Notes: generated by a model not told the origin, from the letters alone. A stretch of 64,000 nucleotides of DNA from Parvibaculum sp. (GCA_002694985.1 NZNS01000010.1:767392-831391), one strand, 5' to 3'; counted from the first letter of the stretch, positions 16,320-23,679 are shown. Translations and numbers: made by a program.

Positions 16320-16919
16320 ATGGAAATTCATGAACGATTACAGGAAGCTAGAAAGAAGGCGGGTTACAGGTCGCCCTCGACGGCGGCCAAGGCCATGGGT
16401 GCGAACATCTTCACCTACACCCAGCACGAGAACGGCACGCGCGGCATCCGCCGAGATGTCGCCGCCCGATATGCAGCTTTCTTTCGAGTGGATATTGGCT
16501 GGCTTCTCACCGGCAAGGGGAAGTCAGGCCGCCGAGACGATATCCCCGTTGTCGGCTATGTCGGCGCCGGCGCCGAGGTTCATCCGGTCGATGCCTACGC
16601 GCAAGGCGAGGGTTTCGACACGGTCGAGGCGGGCGTGCTGCCGCCCGACGCGGTCGCGCTCATCATCAGGGGCGACAGCATGTATCCGCTGGAGGATGGC
16701 TGGATCATCGTCTATCGGCGCGACCGCGACGGCGTGCCCTCGGCCTGCCTCAACAGGCTCTGCGTGGTGAAGGTCGCGAATGACGGGCCGGTGCTCATCA
16801 AGAAGATCAGGCGCGGCGCTGAGAAGAACACCTACACGCTCGAAAGCTGGAACGCACCGCCGCGCGAGAACCAGACGCTCGAATGGGCGGCGCCGGTCGA
16901 GGACATCAAGCCGAGATAG
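16320..16919 (+). CDS. CI-like repressor (HTH plus S24 domain)
   Basis: 199 residues from ATG 16320; five earlier codons are open but overlap the third operator. Residues about 1-60 are an Xre helix-turn-helix (SPSTAAKAMGANIFTYTQHE). Residues about 75-199 are a LexA/CI-type S24 domain, with the possible autocleavage region VGYVGAGAEV, the serine motif IIRGDSMYPLEDGW and a downstream lysine (RLCVVKV). This is the lysogeny repressor, probably inactivated through RecA-stimulated self-cleavage. It likely controls both the divergent Cro-like gene and the rightward operon from 18541. Confidence 0.88.
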   Translation: MEIHERLQEARKKAGYRSPSTAAKAMGANIFTYTQHENGTRGIRRDVAARYAAFFRVDIGWLLTGKGKSGRRDDIPVVGYVGAGAEVHPVDAYAQGEGFDTVEAGVLPPDAVALIIRGDSMYPLEDGWIIVYRRDRDGVPSACLNRLCVVKVANDGPVLIKKIRRGAEKNTYTLESWNAPPRENQTLEWAAPVEDIKPR

Positions 16920-17226
16920 CGGGCGGCCGGAACTCATGCCCGCAGAAGCGGCAGCGGGCGGCGGCGGCCTTGATGGTTTCCGCGCAGCTGGGGCAGGTCA
17001 TGGTCTCGCCGCCATCCGCATCGCGGGCGGCGATGGCCGCGACCGCGGCGGCCGTCGCCACGTCGCGCGCTTCGGCTTTCAGATTGGGCAGCACCGCCAC
17101 GACAATCAGCGCGAAGAGGCCGAAGACGGCGCCGAGCAGAAACCAGCCGGCGCCGGACCGTCCCTTGTTGGACGCGACGACGGCGGCGGCACCCGCAAAG
17201 AGAAGCCAGATCACAACATATCCCAT
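16906..17226 (-). CDS. Membrane protein with C-terminal zinc ribbon
   Basis: 106 residues. Two hydrophobic helices (about residues 3-20 and 25-45, with GAGWFLLGAVFGLFALIVVA) precede an Ala-rich linker and a zinc ribbon (CPSCAETIKAAAARCRFCGH, residues about 77-96). It overlaps the convergent repressor gene end by 14 bp. Together with the two lipoproteins upstream it forms a leftward cassette inside the immunity region that is probably expressed in the lysogen. Confidence 0.6.
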   Translation of the reverse strand: MGYVVIWLLFAGAAAVVASNKGRSGAGWFLLGAVFGLFALIVVAVLPNLKAEARDVATAAAVAAIAARDADGGETMTCPSCAETIKAAAARCRFCGHEFRPPAISA

Positions 17227-17236
17227 CGCGCGCGGC

Positions 17237-17842
17237 TCACCTGGTTGTTGTCGCCAGCGCCCGCGCTTCCCGCGTTGCGTTCTGGATGAAACCCATCAGC
17301 GCCATGCGCGAGGCGGTGGAGATCATCGGCCCTGCATCGTCGCAGAGCGCAATCTTGCCGCGCCTTGCCCCGCTCCCTTCGGGGCTCGCCTGACCGATCA
17401 AGCCGCCCGGCCCCACCAGCGCCACGATCCCGCTCATGCCGACCGAGGCCTCGGCGCCGAATGTCCAGTAGGCCTGTTCGACGATCAGCAGCCGCGTGTC
17501 GAACGCACCCTGATAGACGATGATCGATGCGTCATATCCCTGCGCGGCGAGATCTGCCGGTTTCATCTCCGGCGTGAGGGTGACGCTTTCGAAATTGTCG
17601 TCGAGCGCCTTCTTCATCGCGACGGCATAGGCGCCGTCGGCATCGGTCGGAAAGGTCCAGCCGCCACAGGCAAAGCCTTCGGCGGAAATGTCCTTCCGCC
17701 AGGCGCCGCTCTGGATGGTCGCGGCATAGCGGCCGGGTATCCTGCCACCGTCATTCCAGTCCGCATTCGGCAGACCCACTTTGACGGGCGACGAACACGC
17801 GGCGAGCGCGAGGAGCGCGAGGGCAAAAAGGGACGCGCGCAT
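17237..17842 (-). CDS. Lipoprotein of unknown function
   Basis: 201 residues from ATG 17842, overlapping the upstream lipoprotein stop (TGATG). A short signal peptide ends in the lipobox LALAAC at about residues 11-16, so the mature protein starts with a lipidated Cys followed by SSPVKVG. The remainder is mixed alpha/beta with one probable beta core (YDASIIVYQGAFDTRLLIVE). No recognised domain. Likely held at the cell envelope, possibly modifying the lysogen. Confidence 0.6.
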   Translation of the reverse strand: MRASLFALALLALAACSSPVKVGLPNADWNDGGRIPGRYAATIQSGAWRKDISAEGFACGGWTFPTDADGAYAVAMKKALDDNFESVTLTPEMKPADLAAQGYDASIIVYQGAFDTRLLIVEQAYWTFGAEASVGMSGIVALVGPGGLIGQASPEGSGARRGKIALCDDAGPMISTASRMALMGFIQNATREARALATTTR

Positions 17843-18366
17843 CAATCGACCAGCTCGATGCCCTTGGGGCGCGCCATCTGCGTCGGCAATGCCTCTGCCG
17901 GCAGGACGCGCTGATAGCCGCCGGTATTCTGCACCATCACGCGCATGCCGTCCGGCAGCGTGCTTTCGCCCTTGCCGATATCCTGCACCACCGTGAGCGC
18001 GACGCCGCTTTGCAGCATCACGACATATTCAACGCCGGTCCTGTCGGCGGCGGCCTGCTCGATCAGCGCCCCGGCGACGGCGCCGGCGAGAAGCCCCGCG
18101 CTGATCGCCCAGGCATTGCCCGAGCCGCTGCCCGCATAGGAGCCCGCGCCCGCGCCGACCGCCGCGCCGACAAGCCCGCCCGTGCCGGTGTTCTTGCCGG
18201 TGATATCGACCTCGCGACTGGCGACGATTGTGCCGAAGGTCACGGCGCTGGCCTGCCCGACCTCGTCATATTTGTAGACGTTCTGGCTTTGCCGCTGCGC
18301 GCAGCCGGCGAGCACGAGCGCTGCCAGCACGATGGCGGCCAGCCCGGCGATTCGTCCTGATCTCAT
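17842..18366 (-). CDS. SlyB-like glycine-zipper lipoprotein
   Basis: 174 residues from ATG 18366 behind GGGGGAT. The signal peptide ends in the lipobox VLAGC (residues 18-22). A glycine-zipper stretch (GTGGLVGAAVGAGAGSYAG, about 61-79, and AGAVAGALIEQ) is typical of the SlyB/17-kDa surface antigen family of outer-membrane lipoproteins. A C-terminal domain resembling the family's beta module follows (EYVVMLQSGVALTVVQD). SlyB-type proteins are normally core genes, so its presence inside a prophage immunity region is notable. Confidence 0.75.
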   Translation of the reverse strand: MRSGRIAGLAAIVLAALVLAGCAQRQSQNVYKYDEVGQASAVTFGTIVASREVDITGKNTGTGGLVGAAVGAGAGSYAGSGSGNAWAISAGLLAGAVAGALIEQAAADRTGVEYVVMLQSGVALTVVQDIGKGESTLPDGMRVMVQNTGGYQRVLPAEALPTQMARPKGIELVD

Positions 18367-18453
18367 CTGATCCCCCATCCATTTATTCACCACCCTTATA
18401 GCGCATGCCGCCACACCGCGCGAATCCCCGCTTTCCTCCCGCCTTTGCGTTTT

Positions 18454-18499
18454 GTGCGTTTCGCACTTGTGCCGTGGTTTCGGATAGTGCATATTGCAC
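18454..18499. promoter_or_regulatory. Two repressor-type operators at the rightward operon promoter
   Basis: GTGCGTTTCGCAC (18454-18466) and GTGCATATTGCAC (18487-18499) have the same GTGC-N5-GCAC form as the sites next to the repressor gene, here 33 bp apart. A weak promoter can be drawn between TTGTGC (about 18467) and CATATT (about 18490), so one site would cover the -10 region. This places the 18541 operon under the CI/Cro-like proteins. Confidence 0.65.
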
Positions 18500-18540
18500 T
18501 CCACAGGCGCGCGGCGTGCGCCGCAACCGAGGGAGCAGGC

Positions 18541-18786
18541 ATGGTCTTCGAGATCGAAAAGGGCATTGAGGTTCCGGACCCGCAGCAGAAGATACGCCGG
18601 ACCTACCCCTTCCCGGACATGAAGCCGGGCGACAGCTTTCTCGTTCCCTGCAAACCCTCTGAATCGAAACAGACGGGGAAGCGCCTGGGCGTCGCTGCGC
18701 GGCGCTGGTCGTGCCGGCAACCCGGCAAGCCACGCTTCGCCGTGCGGCAGGTCGAGGGCGGTGCTCGCTGCTGGCGCATCGAATGA
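18541..18786 (+). CDS. Small phage protein, paralogue of the next gene
   Basis: 81 residues from ATG 18541, with GGGAGCAGGC upstream. The pattern YPFPDMKPGDSFLVPC and the ending GGARCWRIE recur in the following gene. It appears in the same small family found beside many phage early genes: a short basic alpha/beta protein with no assigned function. It is the first gene of the operator-controlled rightward operon. Confidence 0.6.
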   Translation: MVFEIEKGIEVPDPQQKIRRTYPFPDMKPGDSFLVPCKPSESKQTGKRLGVAARRWSCRQPGKPRFAVRQVEGGARCWRIE

Positions 18787-18841
18787 ACCTGCTTTTTTTA
18801 CATCGTCGCGGACTTCGCTCGCGACAGGACGGGGAACCGAC

Positions 18842-19093
18842 ATGACCATCAATATCGACAAGGGCGTGCCTGTGCCGCCTGTCACATACCAGACCCGTCG
18901 CCTCTACCCCTTCGAGGAGATGCAGCCGGGCGACAGCTTCTTCGTGCAGACGAAGGACGCGGCGGAACGCATCCGCAAGCGTCAGTCGGTTGCGGCGGCC
19001 GCCAAGAAATTTCGCAAGGACAGTGAACCCAACACGCTCCGCTTTACCACACGGCAGGTCAGGAACGGCGTGCGCTGCTGGCGCATCGAATGA
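18842..19093 (+). CDS. Small phage protein, tandem paralogue of the previous gene
   Basis: 83 residues from ATG 18842. It shares with its neighbour the opening (short acidic strand then VPVPPVTYQTRRLYPFEEMQ), the block PGDSFFV and the ending GVRCWRIE, so the pair arose by tandem duplication. The middle is basic (AAERIRKRQSVAAAAKKF). A tract of ten C begins six bases after the stop codon starts. Function unknown. Confidence 0.6.
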   Translation: MTINIDKGVPVPPVTYQTRRLYPFEEMQPGDSFFVQTKDAAERIRKRQSVAAAAKKFRKDSEPNTLRFTTRQVRNGVRCWRIE

Positions 19094-19159
19094 ACCTGCC
19101 CCCCCCCCGAAAGGCGCCTGCCATCGGCATCCCTCAAGATCCTCGATGCGCAGGCGCCC

Positions 19160-19189
19160 GGCCCGTCCGCCCCCCCCGGCGGACGGGCC
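19160..19189. other. Hairpin with a C-run loop
   Basis: GGCCCGTCCGCC (19160-19171) is complementary to GGCGGACGGGCC (19178-19189), with six C between. A second C-run (19099-19108) lies upstream. There is no T-run after the hairpin, so a simple terminator is unlikely. It could attenuate or stabilise the message between the paralogue pair and the ParB-like gene. Confidence 0.5.
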
Positions 19190-19223
19190 ATCCGGGGACG
19201 GACACCTCAAACAGGAGAGACAG

Positions 19224-21098
19224 ATGGACAAGCAGCAAAAAGCCCGCGTCACCGCCATGGAGGCGGATCGCGACGATGCGAAGCTTTCCTATCGCGGCCT
19301 CGCGCAAAAGGCCGGGGTCAGTGACGGAAACATCCGCGACGCCGTAAAAGGCCGCAAGGATATGGGCGAGGGCAATTGGGGCAAGGTCGCTTCGGCCCTT
19401 CCCGGCGGCAAGCTCGAAGCTCTGCTGCAGGCGGCGGGCATCGAGATTCCCGGCCCCCCGGCGCACGCCGTGCGCCAGCAAGGCGATGCGGCAGGCATCG
19501 TCGCCATCCCCTTCGGCAACCTCCGGCCGAACCCGGACAATTACCGCAAGACCTTCGACCCGGAAGATATCGCCGGGCTGGCCGAAAGCATCGCGGAGAA
19601 CGGCGTGCTGCAGAACCTCGTTGTGCGCGAGGCGGACGGCGAGGACATCCACACGATCAACTCGGGCGGGCGGCGCTACGCGGCAATGATGAGCCTGCGC
19701 GCGCAGAACCGCATCGACGATACCTTCCCGGTCCCCTGCCTCGTGCGCAGCATGAAGGACACCGAAGCCCGCGCGCTGGCGCTCATCGAAAACCTGCAGC
19801 GGCAGGACGTGCCGGTGCTCGAGGAGGCGGAGGGCTTCAAGGCGCTCACTTCGCTTGGATGGGACACGGAGAAGATCGCCACCGCCTGCCACATCGCGCC
19901 GCGCACGGTGCAGGACCGGCTCCAGCTTTTCGACAAGCTGAAGCCCGTCGCCCGCAAGGCGCTGGCCGAGGGGCAGATCACGCTCGACCAGGCGCGCGCG
20001 ATCGTGTCGACGCCCTTCGAAAAAGAGCAGAACGAACTCGTGACTTACGCGGTGAGGAACGGCTACAGCGCCGCCTCGCTGCGGGACAAGGCGAAGGCTG
20101 GCAAGGTGCCGGTGCGCGTGGCCGGGTTCGACCTTAAGAAATACAAGGGCGACTATATGGGAACCGGCACGGAGCGCGTCTTCGCCGACACGGACGCCTT
20201 CATGAAGCTGCAGCGCAAGGCCGCGCAGCAGAAGGTCGACGAGATCAAGGCCAGTGGACGCTTTGCCAGCGTCACGCTTCTCGCGATCGGTGAATATTTC
20301 GACTATTCGCGCTTCCACCATCTGGACGAAGAGGACATCGCCGAAGAGACCCCGGAGGCTTTGAAGGAGCTTCACGCCTTCGTCTCCGTCGACCGCTGGC
20401 GTCACGATATCGAGATCGAGTACGGACGTCCCGACGAGCGAAGCGCGGCACGCGGGCCGGACGATGACGAGGATGGCGCGGCGGAGGACGAAGCGCAGCT
20501 CGATCTTGAGCCCGAGATCCGCCGCAAGAAAAGGGAAGAAGAGCTGGCGGCAGGCTCGCGATGGCAACGCGACATGCTTGCCGCCGTTGCCGCGCGCGCG
20601 GCGGACTACTTCCGAACGGAGATCCTGCGCGACCTTGCCGGTCTCGGTACGACGTGGCGTCCGGTTCACTTCGACATAATGACTGTCAATCTCCCCGCGA
20701 CAGCGGAGATCATTCAGTCCGCCACGGGCAGCCCTTTCGTCTTCGACGCTATCGAGGAGGGCGTCGCGCTTGCCGATGTGCCGCGCAACGAAGATATCGG
20801 CTTCATCGACGCGGCGGACATCCCCTTCCTCCGCGCATGGCTCACGAACCAGCCGGACGCGGATGTGACCCGCCTTTACGCGCAGCTCCAGGTAAGCCGC
20901 TCCATGCTCTTCCATCCGCACACGCTCGATGGCGAAACGCTCGCCCTCTCCCAGAAGATCGGCGTGCCGGTGCCGCCGCATATGACTCCGGAGCCGGAGG
21001 AAGACGAAGAGGTGAACGAGGAAGCGGAGGAATATGACTACACCACAGTCGACCGGCGCATCGCTCTTGACGGCGAAGCCGAGGAGGAACTGGCATGA
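19224..21098 (+). CDS. ParB-like DNA-binding protein
   Basis: 624 residues from ATG 19224 behind AGGAGAGAC. Residues about 1-75 form a lambda-repressor-like helix-turn-helix (LSYRGLAQKAGVSDGNIRDA). Residues about 90-200 are a ParB/Spo0J N-terminal domain with LRPNPDNYRKTF, INSGGRRYAAM and ALALIENLQRQD. A KorB-like helix-turn-helix follows (TEKIATACHIAPRTVQDRL). The last 270 residues are acidic and unassigned. No ParA gene lies nearby. It might bind the repeated palindrome found across the prophage, one copy of which lies in its own linker (19460-19476). Roles in replication, segregation or transcription are all open. Confidence 0.8.
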   Translation: MDKQQKARVTAMEADRDDAKLSYRGLAQKAGVSDGNIRDAVKGRKDMGEGNWGKVASALPGGKLEALLQAAGIEIPGPPAHAVRQQGDAAGIVAIPFGNLRPNPDNYRKTFDPEDIAGLAESIAENGVLQNLVVREADGEDIHTINSGGRRYAAMMSLRAQNRIDDTFPVPCLVRSMKDTEARALALIENLQRQDVPVLEEAEGFKALTSLGWDTEKIATACHIAPRTVQDRLQLFDKLKPVARKALAEGQITLDQARAIVSTPFEKEQNELVTYAVRNGYSAASLRDKAKAGKVPVRVAGFDLKKYKGDYMGTGTERVFADTDAFMKLQRKAAQQKVDEIKASGRFASVTLLAIGEYFDYSRFHHLDEEDIAEETPEALKELHAFVSVDRWRHDIEIEYGRPDERSAARGPDDDEDGAAEDEAQLDLEPEIRRKKREEELAAGSRWQRDMLAAVAARAADYFRTEILRDLAGLGTTWRPVHFDIMTVNLPATAEIIQSATGSPFVFDAIEEGVALADVPRNEDIGFIDAADIPFLRAWLTNQPDADVTRLYAQLQVSRSMLFHPHTLDGETLALSQKIGVPVPPHMTPEPEEDEEVNEEAEEYDYTTVDRRIALDGEAEEELA

Positions 21099-21478
21099 AC
21101 AGCCTTCAGGAAATGATCAACACATCGCTTGTGGAGCTGTTCGATAGCGGCAAGGCGAAGGAGATCGTCGACGGCTATGTCGAGAAGATGGTGAAGGATG
21201 TGGTGTCCTCCGCCACCCGCCCCTATTCGGAATTCGGCAAGACGCTCGAAGCAAAGCTCGCCGAGCATCTCCAGGTCGACTTCGGCAAGCTGGACTTCCC
21301 TGCCTACAACCATCTCGTGACGCAAGTCGTGCAGCGCTCGCTGCGTCACACGCTGCAGGACGATGCGGCGAAGCAGCAGCAGCGTGCAGAGGATCGCGCA
21401 GCCGTCGAGGCCGGATACATGCCGCTGAAGGATTACATCGCCAAGTGGGGCGACGACAAGGAAGGCGGTGCCGCATGA
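21095..21478 (+). CDS. Phage protein of unknown function
   Basis: 127 residues. ATG 21095 overlaps the ParB-like gene stop, so the two are probably translated together. Mostly helical (MNSLQEMINTSLVELFDSGK; YVEKMVKDVVSSATRPYSEF), acidic overall, ending KEGGAA. No domain recognised. Confidence 0.55.
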   Translation: MNSLQEMINTSLVELFDSGKAKEIVDGYVEKMVKDVVSSATRPYSEFGKTLEAKLAEHLQVDFGKLDFPAYNHLVTQVVQRSLRHTLQDDAAKQQQRAEDRAAVEAGYMPLKDYIAKWGDDKEGGAA

Positions 21479-21759
21479 GCGAATCGCTGCACAAAATCAC
21501 GCTCTATCGCGACGACAGCACGACGCCTGTCACCTTCGAAAACGTGAAACACACCTTCTGGACGGCCAGCAGCTCCGTTTTCGTCATCGCGCAGATATCG
21601 GACCTTGCAACGGGAAAACACCACTACATCCACTGGCCGCGCGAGCGCTTCTGCTGGTTCCGCCACGAGCGGCAGGACGGACAGGAGATCGTGTACCAGA
21701 CCATGATCGACGGCCAGCCGATACGCCCTGACCTGGACCCGACCGGAGGCGCCACATGA
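21475..21759 (+). CDS. Phage protein of unknown function
   Basis: 94 residues from ATG 21475, overlapping the previous stop (ATGA). Predicted beta-rich: LHKITLYRDDSTTPVTFENV, FVIAQISDLATGKHHYIHWP. The aromatic cluster RERFCWFRHERQDG is distinctive. No family recognised. Confidence 0.5.
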   Translation: MSESLHKITLYRDDSTTPVTFENVKHTFWTASSSVFVIAQISDLATGKHHYIHWPRERFCWFRHERQDGQEIVYQTMIDGQPIRPDLDPTGGAT

Positions 21760-21986
21760 GCCGCGCCGCCGCCCTTGACGAACTCATGCAGGAGCTTGCC
21801 CGCCACATCGACAAACGCGTCGAGGAGGTCGCCGACGAGCGGTTGCCGATAGCTCTCTTCATCTTCGATGGAGATCAGGCGCATGCCGTGGCAACCGGCG
21901 AATGGGAGGCGACCCGCGCCGCGCTCGCGGACTGGACGGAAGACCCCCGCCGGCCTGCCACGACCTTCACGCTGAAGGGACACTGA
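21756..21986 (+). CDS. Small phage protein of unknown function
   Basis: 76 residues from ATG 21756, overlapping the previous stop (ATGA). One long N-terminal helix (ALDELMQELARHIDKRVEEV) and a beta hairpin (PIALFIFDGDQAHAVATGEW). No domain recognised. Part of the operon that ends in integrase. Confidence 0.5.
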   Translation: MSRAAALDELMQELARHIDKRVEEVADERLPIALFIFDGDQAHAVATGEWEATRAALADWTEDPRRPATTFTLKGH

Positions 21987-22267
21987 TGCCACCGCGCGGC
22001 CAGATACCCATGGATGAAAAGCCGCCTTCACAGCAGAACCTGCGGCACACGGAGCTGAAGCCCCGGCGCGGGCTTCGCCGGGAAGAGGCTGCGCTTTATA
22101 TCGGGGTCAGCCCCTCAAAATTCGACGATCTGGTCAAGGATCGCCGAATGCCGCGACCGAAATTGATCGACGGTTGCAAGACCTGGGATATCTGGAAGCT
22201 CGACATTGCCTATGACGAGCTTCCCGAGGATGATGGCAAGGGAAACGACATCGACTTCGCAGTATGA
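21986..22267 (+). CDS. AlpA/MerR-like HTH protein, excisionase candidate
   Basis: 93 residues from ATG 21986 (overlapping the previous stop); an internal ATG at about codon 9 is also possible. The core LRREEAALYIGVSPSKFDDL followed by RRMPRPKLIDGCKTWDIWKL is a small winged helix of the AlpA/excisionase type. It ends 12 bp before the integrase start, the usual place for an excisionase or directionality factor. Confidence 0.65.
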   Translation: MPPRGQIPMDEKPPSQQNLRHTELKPRRGLRREEAALYIGVSPSKFDDLVKDRRMPRPKLIDGCKTWDIWKLDIAYDELPEDDGKGNDIDFAV

Positions 22268-22279
22268 CCGGCCGGAACC

Positions 22280-23461
22280 ATGGTGAAAAAGCATCTCCGC
22301 TACGTGGTGGAGCAGAAAGACCGTTACGGCAATGTGCGCCTCTATTTCTGGAAGCGTCCCGGCCCGCGCATTCGTCTGCACGGCACCTTCGGCTCCGAAG
22401 ACTTCATGAAGCAATACGGCCGCTGTCTTGCCGAAGCGACCGGTGCCATCGCGCCACGTGCACTGGAAGCAGCCGGCGGCCGCCACCTCATAAGGCCCGG
22501 TTCGTTCCGCGCGTTGTGCGTCTCCTGGTTTTCGAGCGCGGAGTTTCGGACGTCGTTAAACGAGCGCACGCAATATGTGCGCCGTCGCATCATCGAGCAG
22601 ATGTTGCAGGAGCCCGTGAAGCCAGATGCTGCACTTCTCTTTGCCGATGTACCTGTCGCCAAGTTCACGTCCAAGGCCGTGCGCGTGCTGCGCGACCGCA
22701 AGGCCGATACGCCGGAAGCCGCCAACACGCGCGTCAAGGCGCTTCGGGCGGTCTTTGCGTGGGCGATTGAGGCCGGAGAAGCCGAAACCAATCCGGCCCG
22801 CGATATTCCCTATTTGCGCAATGGCTCAGACGGCTTCCACACCTGGTCGATCGACGAAGTACGGCAGTTCTTCGCGCATCACTCGGTCGGCACAAAGGCG
22901 CATCTGGCGCTCTCGCTTCTCCTTTTCACCGGCGTGCGGCGCGGCGACGCTGTGCAGCTTGGCCGGCAGATGATCCGGCGGCATCCGGACCCGTGGCTCC
23001 ATTTCACCGAGCAGAAGGGGCAGCGCAAGAAGGCAAAGCATCGCGAGATCCCGGTGCTGCCGCAGCTCATGGAAAGCATCGACGCCTACGAGGGCGGCAA
23101 TCTCACCTTTCTCGTGACCGAGTTCGGCAAACCGTTCACGGCAAACGGCTTCGGCAACTGGTTTCGCAAACGCTGCAACGAGGCCGGCCTCCCCCATTGC
23201 ACAGCGCACGGCGTGCGCAAGGCAGGCGCGACGATCGCGGCCGACAACGGCGCGACCGAGCATCAGCTTATGGCGATATATGGATGGGAAAGCCCGAAAC
23301 AGGCGGCGCTTTATACGCGCAAAGCGAACCGCAGGAAGCTCGCCGGTGACGCCATGCACCTCATCGCGCCACCCGCTCGCGGCACGGAAGAAGAACGGAC
23401 AGTTATCACTTCGGAGGGTGATTGCAGTCCGGTGATAACATCAGGCCGAAAAGCTCAATAA
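22280..23461 (+). CDS. Tyrosine-type phage integrase
   Basis: 393 residues. The C-terminal catalytic domain has the tyrosine recombinase residues: Arg in LLLFTGVRRGDAVQL (about 217), Lys near KKAKHREIPV, the HxxR box HGVRKAGAT (about 314), a His/Trp in IYGWESPKQ and the nucleophile Tyr in ALYTRKANR (about 342). The N-terminal half includes a core-binding SAM-like domain (NTRVKALRAVFAWAIEAG). The stop lies 23 bp from the tRNA-Phe 3' end, the probable attachment site. The last 30 residues past the catalytic domain are variable and polar. Confidence 0.95.
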   Translation: MVKKHLRYVVEQKDRYGNVRLYFWKRPGPRIRLHGTFGSEDFMKQYGRCLAEATGAIAPRALEAAGGRHLIRPGSFRALCVSWFSSAEFRTSLNERTQYVRRRIIEQMLQEPVKPDAALLFADVPVAKFTSKAVRVLRDRKADTPEAANTRVKALRAVFAWAIEAGEAETNPARDIPYLRNGSDGFHTWSIDEVRQFFAHHSVGTKAHLALSLLLFTGVRRGDAVQLGRQMIRRHPDPWLHFTEQKGQRKKAKHREIPVLPQLMESIDAYEGGNLTFLVTEFGKPFTANGFGNWFRKRCNEAGLPHCTAHGVRKAGATIAADNGATEHQLMAIYGWESPKQAALYTRKANRRKLAGDAMHLIAPPARGTEEERTVITSEGDCSPVITSGRKAQ

Positions 23462-23483
23462 AATCAAATGCCGAAAAAGGGAA

Positions 23484-23520
23484 TGGTGCCCAGGGGCGGG
23501 ATCGAACCACCGACACTGCG
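23484..23520. other. Likely prophage attachment site (right end)
   Basis: The 3' half of tRNA-Phe (T-arm and acceptor) lies 23 bp beyond the integrase stop. Tyrosine integrases commonly recombine within the 3' part of tRNA genes. The partner copy at the left end of the prophage is outside the window, so the core length cannot be measured. Confidence 0.5.
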
Positions 23521-23559
23521 ATTTTCAGTCGCATGCTCTACCAACTGAGCTACCTGGGC
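23484..23559 (-). tRNA. tRNA-Phe (anticodon GAA)
   Basis: 76 nt including an encoded CCA. Acceptor stem GCCCAGG/CCTGGGC, D-loop with AGCTCAGTTGGTAGAGC, anticodon loop CTGAAAA with anticodon GAA, and a TTCGATC T-loop. The 3' end faces the prophage integrase. It reads toward the prophage, so the attachment event rebuilt or preserved its 3' end. Confidence 0.97.
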
Positions 23560-23679
23560 GGAAGCTCCGAAGCGGCGGGAATCCGCAGCGCTTCGGCAAG
23601 GTCCGCGGTTTATAAGAGATAGAGTCCGGCCTGTCCAGAGGCACCCGCTCCCTTCGCAAAGATCAATCGCTACAGGGGG

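Larger units (their letters stand above)
3547..23229. repeat. Dispersed 17-bp palindrome, eight copies in the prophage
   Basis: Consensus GGCGCACGSCGTGCGCC. Perfect copies: 3547-3563 (between terminase and gpW), 14961-14977 and 19460-19476. Near-copies with one or two changes: 7321-7337, 9453-9469, 12989-13005, 18506-18522 and 23213-23229. They occur in different reading frames and in two gaps between genes. When in genes they tend to sit near stop codons or in flexible linkers. I found no full 13-bp core in the 40 kb of host DNA by eye. Confidence 0.75.
1..23520. mobile_element. Prophage, right-hand part (lambda-like packaging genes)
   Basis: From the window edge to the 3' end of tRNA-Phe the genes are phage genes: decoration protein, scaffold, S49 protease, portal, gpW, both terminase subunits, replication genes, Cro/CI pair, ParB-like protein, excisionase candidate and integrase. 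Late and early lytic genes read leftward; the operon ending in integrase reads rightward. The left attachment site, capsid, tail and lysis genes must lie outside the window. No transposase was seen. The right boundary is set by the integrase stop at 23461 and the tRNA 3' end at 23484; the exact crossover point is inferred. Confidence 0.93.

Noticed and set aside
19134-20981. A 615-codon leftward open frame
   Set aside because: It is the antisense shadow of the ParB-like gene, with no recognisable domain.
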